A stretch of DNA of 64,000 nt from NCBI RefSeq assembly GCF_000963865.1, contig NZ_CP011071.1, positions 1,988,501 to 2,052,500 on the forward strand, written 5' to 3'. The notes beneath the pieces are model-generated. The model had not been told where the DNA came from, did not search any database, and was given only the letters and a program-made list of their open reading frames with translations. This stretch comes from Flagellimonas lutaonensis. GTDB taxonomy: Bacteria; Bacteroidota; Bacteroidia; Flavobacteriales; Flavobacteriaceae. Numbering within the stretch: position 1 is the stretch's first letter; every line of letters begins with the position of its first letter. Positions 62,428 to 64,000 of the stretch are shown one piece after another. A program made the position numbers and the translations under genes.

Positions 62428-64000
62428 ATGAAAACACCAGTAATTTGCTTATCGTTTATGGCGGGGATGCTTTTATTGGCCTGCAGCAAAGATGATGCAG
62501 GGGGCCAAGACAACCCTTTGACTGACCCTGAAAACCAAGCCCCGGTCATTACCTCCATAGCTCCCGAGCAGGGAAAATTTGGCACCGAGGTAACCATTAC
62601 AGGTAAAAACTTGGGCGATACACCAAATGCCAATACGGTCACCTTTAACGGAGTGGCGGCAATAGTATCCTCGGCCAGTGAAACCCAATTGGTGGTAGAG
62701 GTACCCCAAGGCGCGGGAAGCGGTCCAGTAGTGGTTGCCGTAGCGGGTAAAACGGCAAACGGCCCAGAGTTTACGTACCTACCCGATAATGCCCGTTTTG
62801 TAAATGGCACTTCTGGTACGGATACTGACAACGATTGTAATAGCTTTCAGATTCCATGTGCAACGATTGGTTATGGCATTGAACAGGCAGACGAGAATGA
62901 TCAAATTCTAATAGCAGCTGGCTTTTACACCGAGAGCCTGGTGCTGAACAAATCACTCATTCTTCAAGGGATGGGTGAAAACGAAACGTTTATCCAGGCG
63001 CATACCGAACCCGATATGGCAGAAGAGCGTGTTATATATATCATGCCAGGAAATGAAATTACCATAAGAGACCTTGGGATACGAAATGGAAAAAGAAACA
63101 CAGGCTTGTCAATATCATCCGATTCTGGTGGCGGTATATATAATGAGGGTTCAAAACTAAAGCTGATCAATATTACCGTGAACAATAATGTAGCATGGCG
63201 GGGCGGTGGTCTATATTCAAGTTCGAGCGGAGTGATGGAGCTTACCGATGTTGTTTTTAGCAATAATAGGGCTACAACACAGGATGCTTTTGGTATTGGA
63301 GGTGCCATTTTTAATCATGGAGCAGCTGTTTTTACAAATGTTTACATTGAGGCTAACAGGGCGGACTATGTAGCGGGAGGATTGTTTAACCTTGGTCCAG
63401 CAACACTTACCAATGTCATTTTTGACGGCAATACAACTTACTTCCGTGGTGGTGGTATGTATAACATTGACAGCCCGCCGGTTTTGACCAATGTAGTTTT
63501 TGTTGGAAATCGATCGGAAAGCACGACATCATTTTCTGGCGGAGGCGGAATGTACAGTGGAGGAAATGAATCCTTACCCGTTTTGACCAATGTTGTTTTT
63601 GAAGAAAATGCCGTGGGTGGCGGAGGCGGTGGTTTGCGAATTTTTTCGGGGAACGCGAGGATAAAAAATGTTGAATTTATAGGCAATTCAGCTGGCTTTG
63701 GCGGAGGGGGAATGCTTGTTGGATCGAGTTCGCCGATATTGACAAATGTTTTATTTTATGACAATAACAGTGGGTTGGGTGGTGCTATGCACAACTCTGG
63801 TCAAAGCACCCCTACATTAGTTAATGTGAGCTTAGGCGGAAATAGCGCCTCCATTCTTGGTGGCGGCATGTACAATGGAAGCGGTAGTGCCCCCACTATC
63901 TTTAACAGCATCTTTTGGGGGAACACCTCAAACAGTGATGACGGCAATGAAATCGCAAACAGCGATACCAGTTCAGCCCGTCTTTTTTATTGCCTCTTTA
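62428..64000 (+). CDS. Surface lipoprotein with IPT/TIG domain and Pmp-like beta-helix repeats (3' end outside window)
   Basis: The frame is open from ATG 62428 to the end of the window (524 residues) without a stop, so the gene is incomplete. It has a lipoprotein signal (MKTPVICLSFMAGMLLLAC) and an IPT/TIG domain at about residues 38-115 (APVITSIAPEQGKFGTEVTI, TGKNLGDTPNANTVTFNG). A right-handed parallel beta-helix follows from about residue 130. The helix is built of repeats with LTNVxFxxN and GG(G/A)(M/L/I)(Y/F)N, like the FxxN and GGAI motifs of polymorphic outer-membrane proteins. It is probably exposed on the cell surface. It follows the DUF4242 gene by 15 bp, so it may share its regulation. 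Confidence 0.85.
   Translation, partial: MKTPVICLSFMAGMLLLACSKDDAGGQDNPLTDPENQAPVITSIAPEQGKFGTEVTITGKNLGDTPNANTVTFNGVAAIVSSASETQLVVEVPQGAGSGPVVVAVAGKTANGPEFTYLPDNARFVNGTSGTDTDNDCNSFQIPCATIGYGIEQADENDQILIAAGFYTESLVLNKSLILQGMGENETFIQAHTEPDMAEERVIYIMPGNEITIRDLGIRNGKRNTGLSISSDSGGGIYNEGSKLKLINITVNNNVAWRGGGLYSSSSGVMELTDVVFSNNRATTQDAFGIGGAIFNHGAAVFTNVYIEANRADYVAGGLFNLGPATLTNVIFDGNTTYFRGGGMYNIDSPPVLTNVVFVGNRSESTTSFSGGGGMYSGGNESLPVLTNVVFEENAVGGGGGGLRIFSGNARIKNVEFIGNSAGFGGGGMLVGSSSPILTNVLFYDNNSGLGGAMHNSGQSTPTLVNVSLGGNSASILGGGMYNGSGSAPTIFNSIFWGNTSNSDDGNEIANSDTSSARLFYCLF

Overview
This window looks like a chromosomal segment of a marine-type Flavobacteriaceae (Bacteroidota). The evidence is the set of Bacteroidota promoters (TTTG, about 19 bp, TAnnTTTG), starts without Shine-Dalgarno sequences, a complete alternative complex III (actABCDEF) joined to coxBA, ribosomal protein S2 with a helix-hairpin-helix tail, SPOR, DUF2723 and DUF5916 proteins, and the aerobic tyrosine pathway hppD-hmgA-fahA. 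The genus cannot be fixed from the sequence alone.

Layout. 1-3000: two tandem pairs of ExbD/TolR-like energy transducers followed by an outer-membrane barrel. 2995-9007 (minus): a membrane protein, rpoN, asnS and a large MMPL/RND exporter. 9183-14913: an accessory, partly decayed island. It holds a secreted lipoprotein frameshifted at a G8 tract, an IS3-family element, a 5'-truncated gene, a frameshifted small membrane gene, a secreted M23 peptidase and an IS256-family element with a clear 8-bp target duplication. 14932-19555 (minus): housekeeping genes frr, pyrH, tsf, rpsB, rpsI, rplM, with a very good promoter ahead of rplM.

19801-23035: a DUF5916 outer-membrane protein and a lipocalin-like lipoprotein. 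23073-28839 (minus): a tyrosine catabolism operon (hppD, hmgA, fahA, flavin-reductase-like, HisC-like aminotransferase) divergent from a MarR regulator. An 18-bp perfect palindrome between them overlaps the -7 elements of both promoters. 29482-34328 (minus): polA, then an unusual in-frame chimera of a sulfatase N-terminus and a beta-lactamase-family C-terminus. 34481-41365: a glycosylasparaginase lipoprotein, cutC, a metallophosphoesterase, a thioredoxin-fold protein without active-site cysteines and a DUF2723 membrane protein.

41578-46268: tRNA-Gln(UUG) and rimP-nusA-infB. 46293-58604: a SPOR protein, then actABCDEF-coxBA, which encodes the quinol:cytochrome c reductase and aa3-type oxidase that form one supercomplex in flavobacteria. 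58720-64000: a DUF2807 protein, ruvB, an unusual DUF4242/cyclase-like/AraC regulator next to a small secreted DUF4242 protein, and the start of an IPT/TIG plus beta-helix surface lipoprotein that runs off the window.

Best candidates for something new are the DUF4242-linked regulator and its secreted neighbour, the sulfatase/beta-lactamase chimera, the glutathione-free tyrosine operon with no maleylacetoacetate isomerase gene, and the HhH domain shared by ribosomal protein S2 and a respiratory membrane subunit. No CRISPR array, rRNA or prophage was seen.
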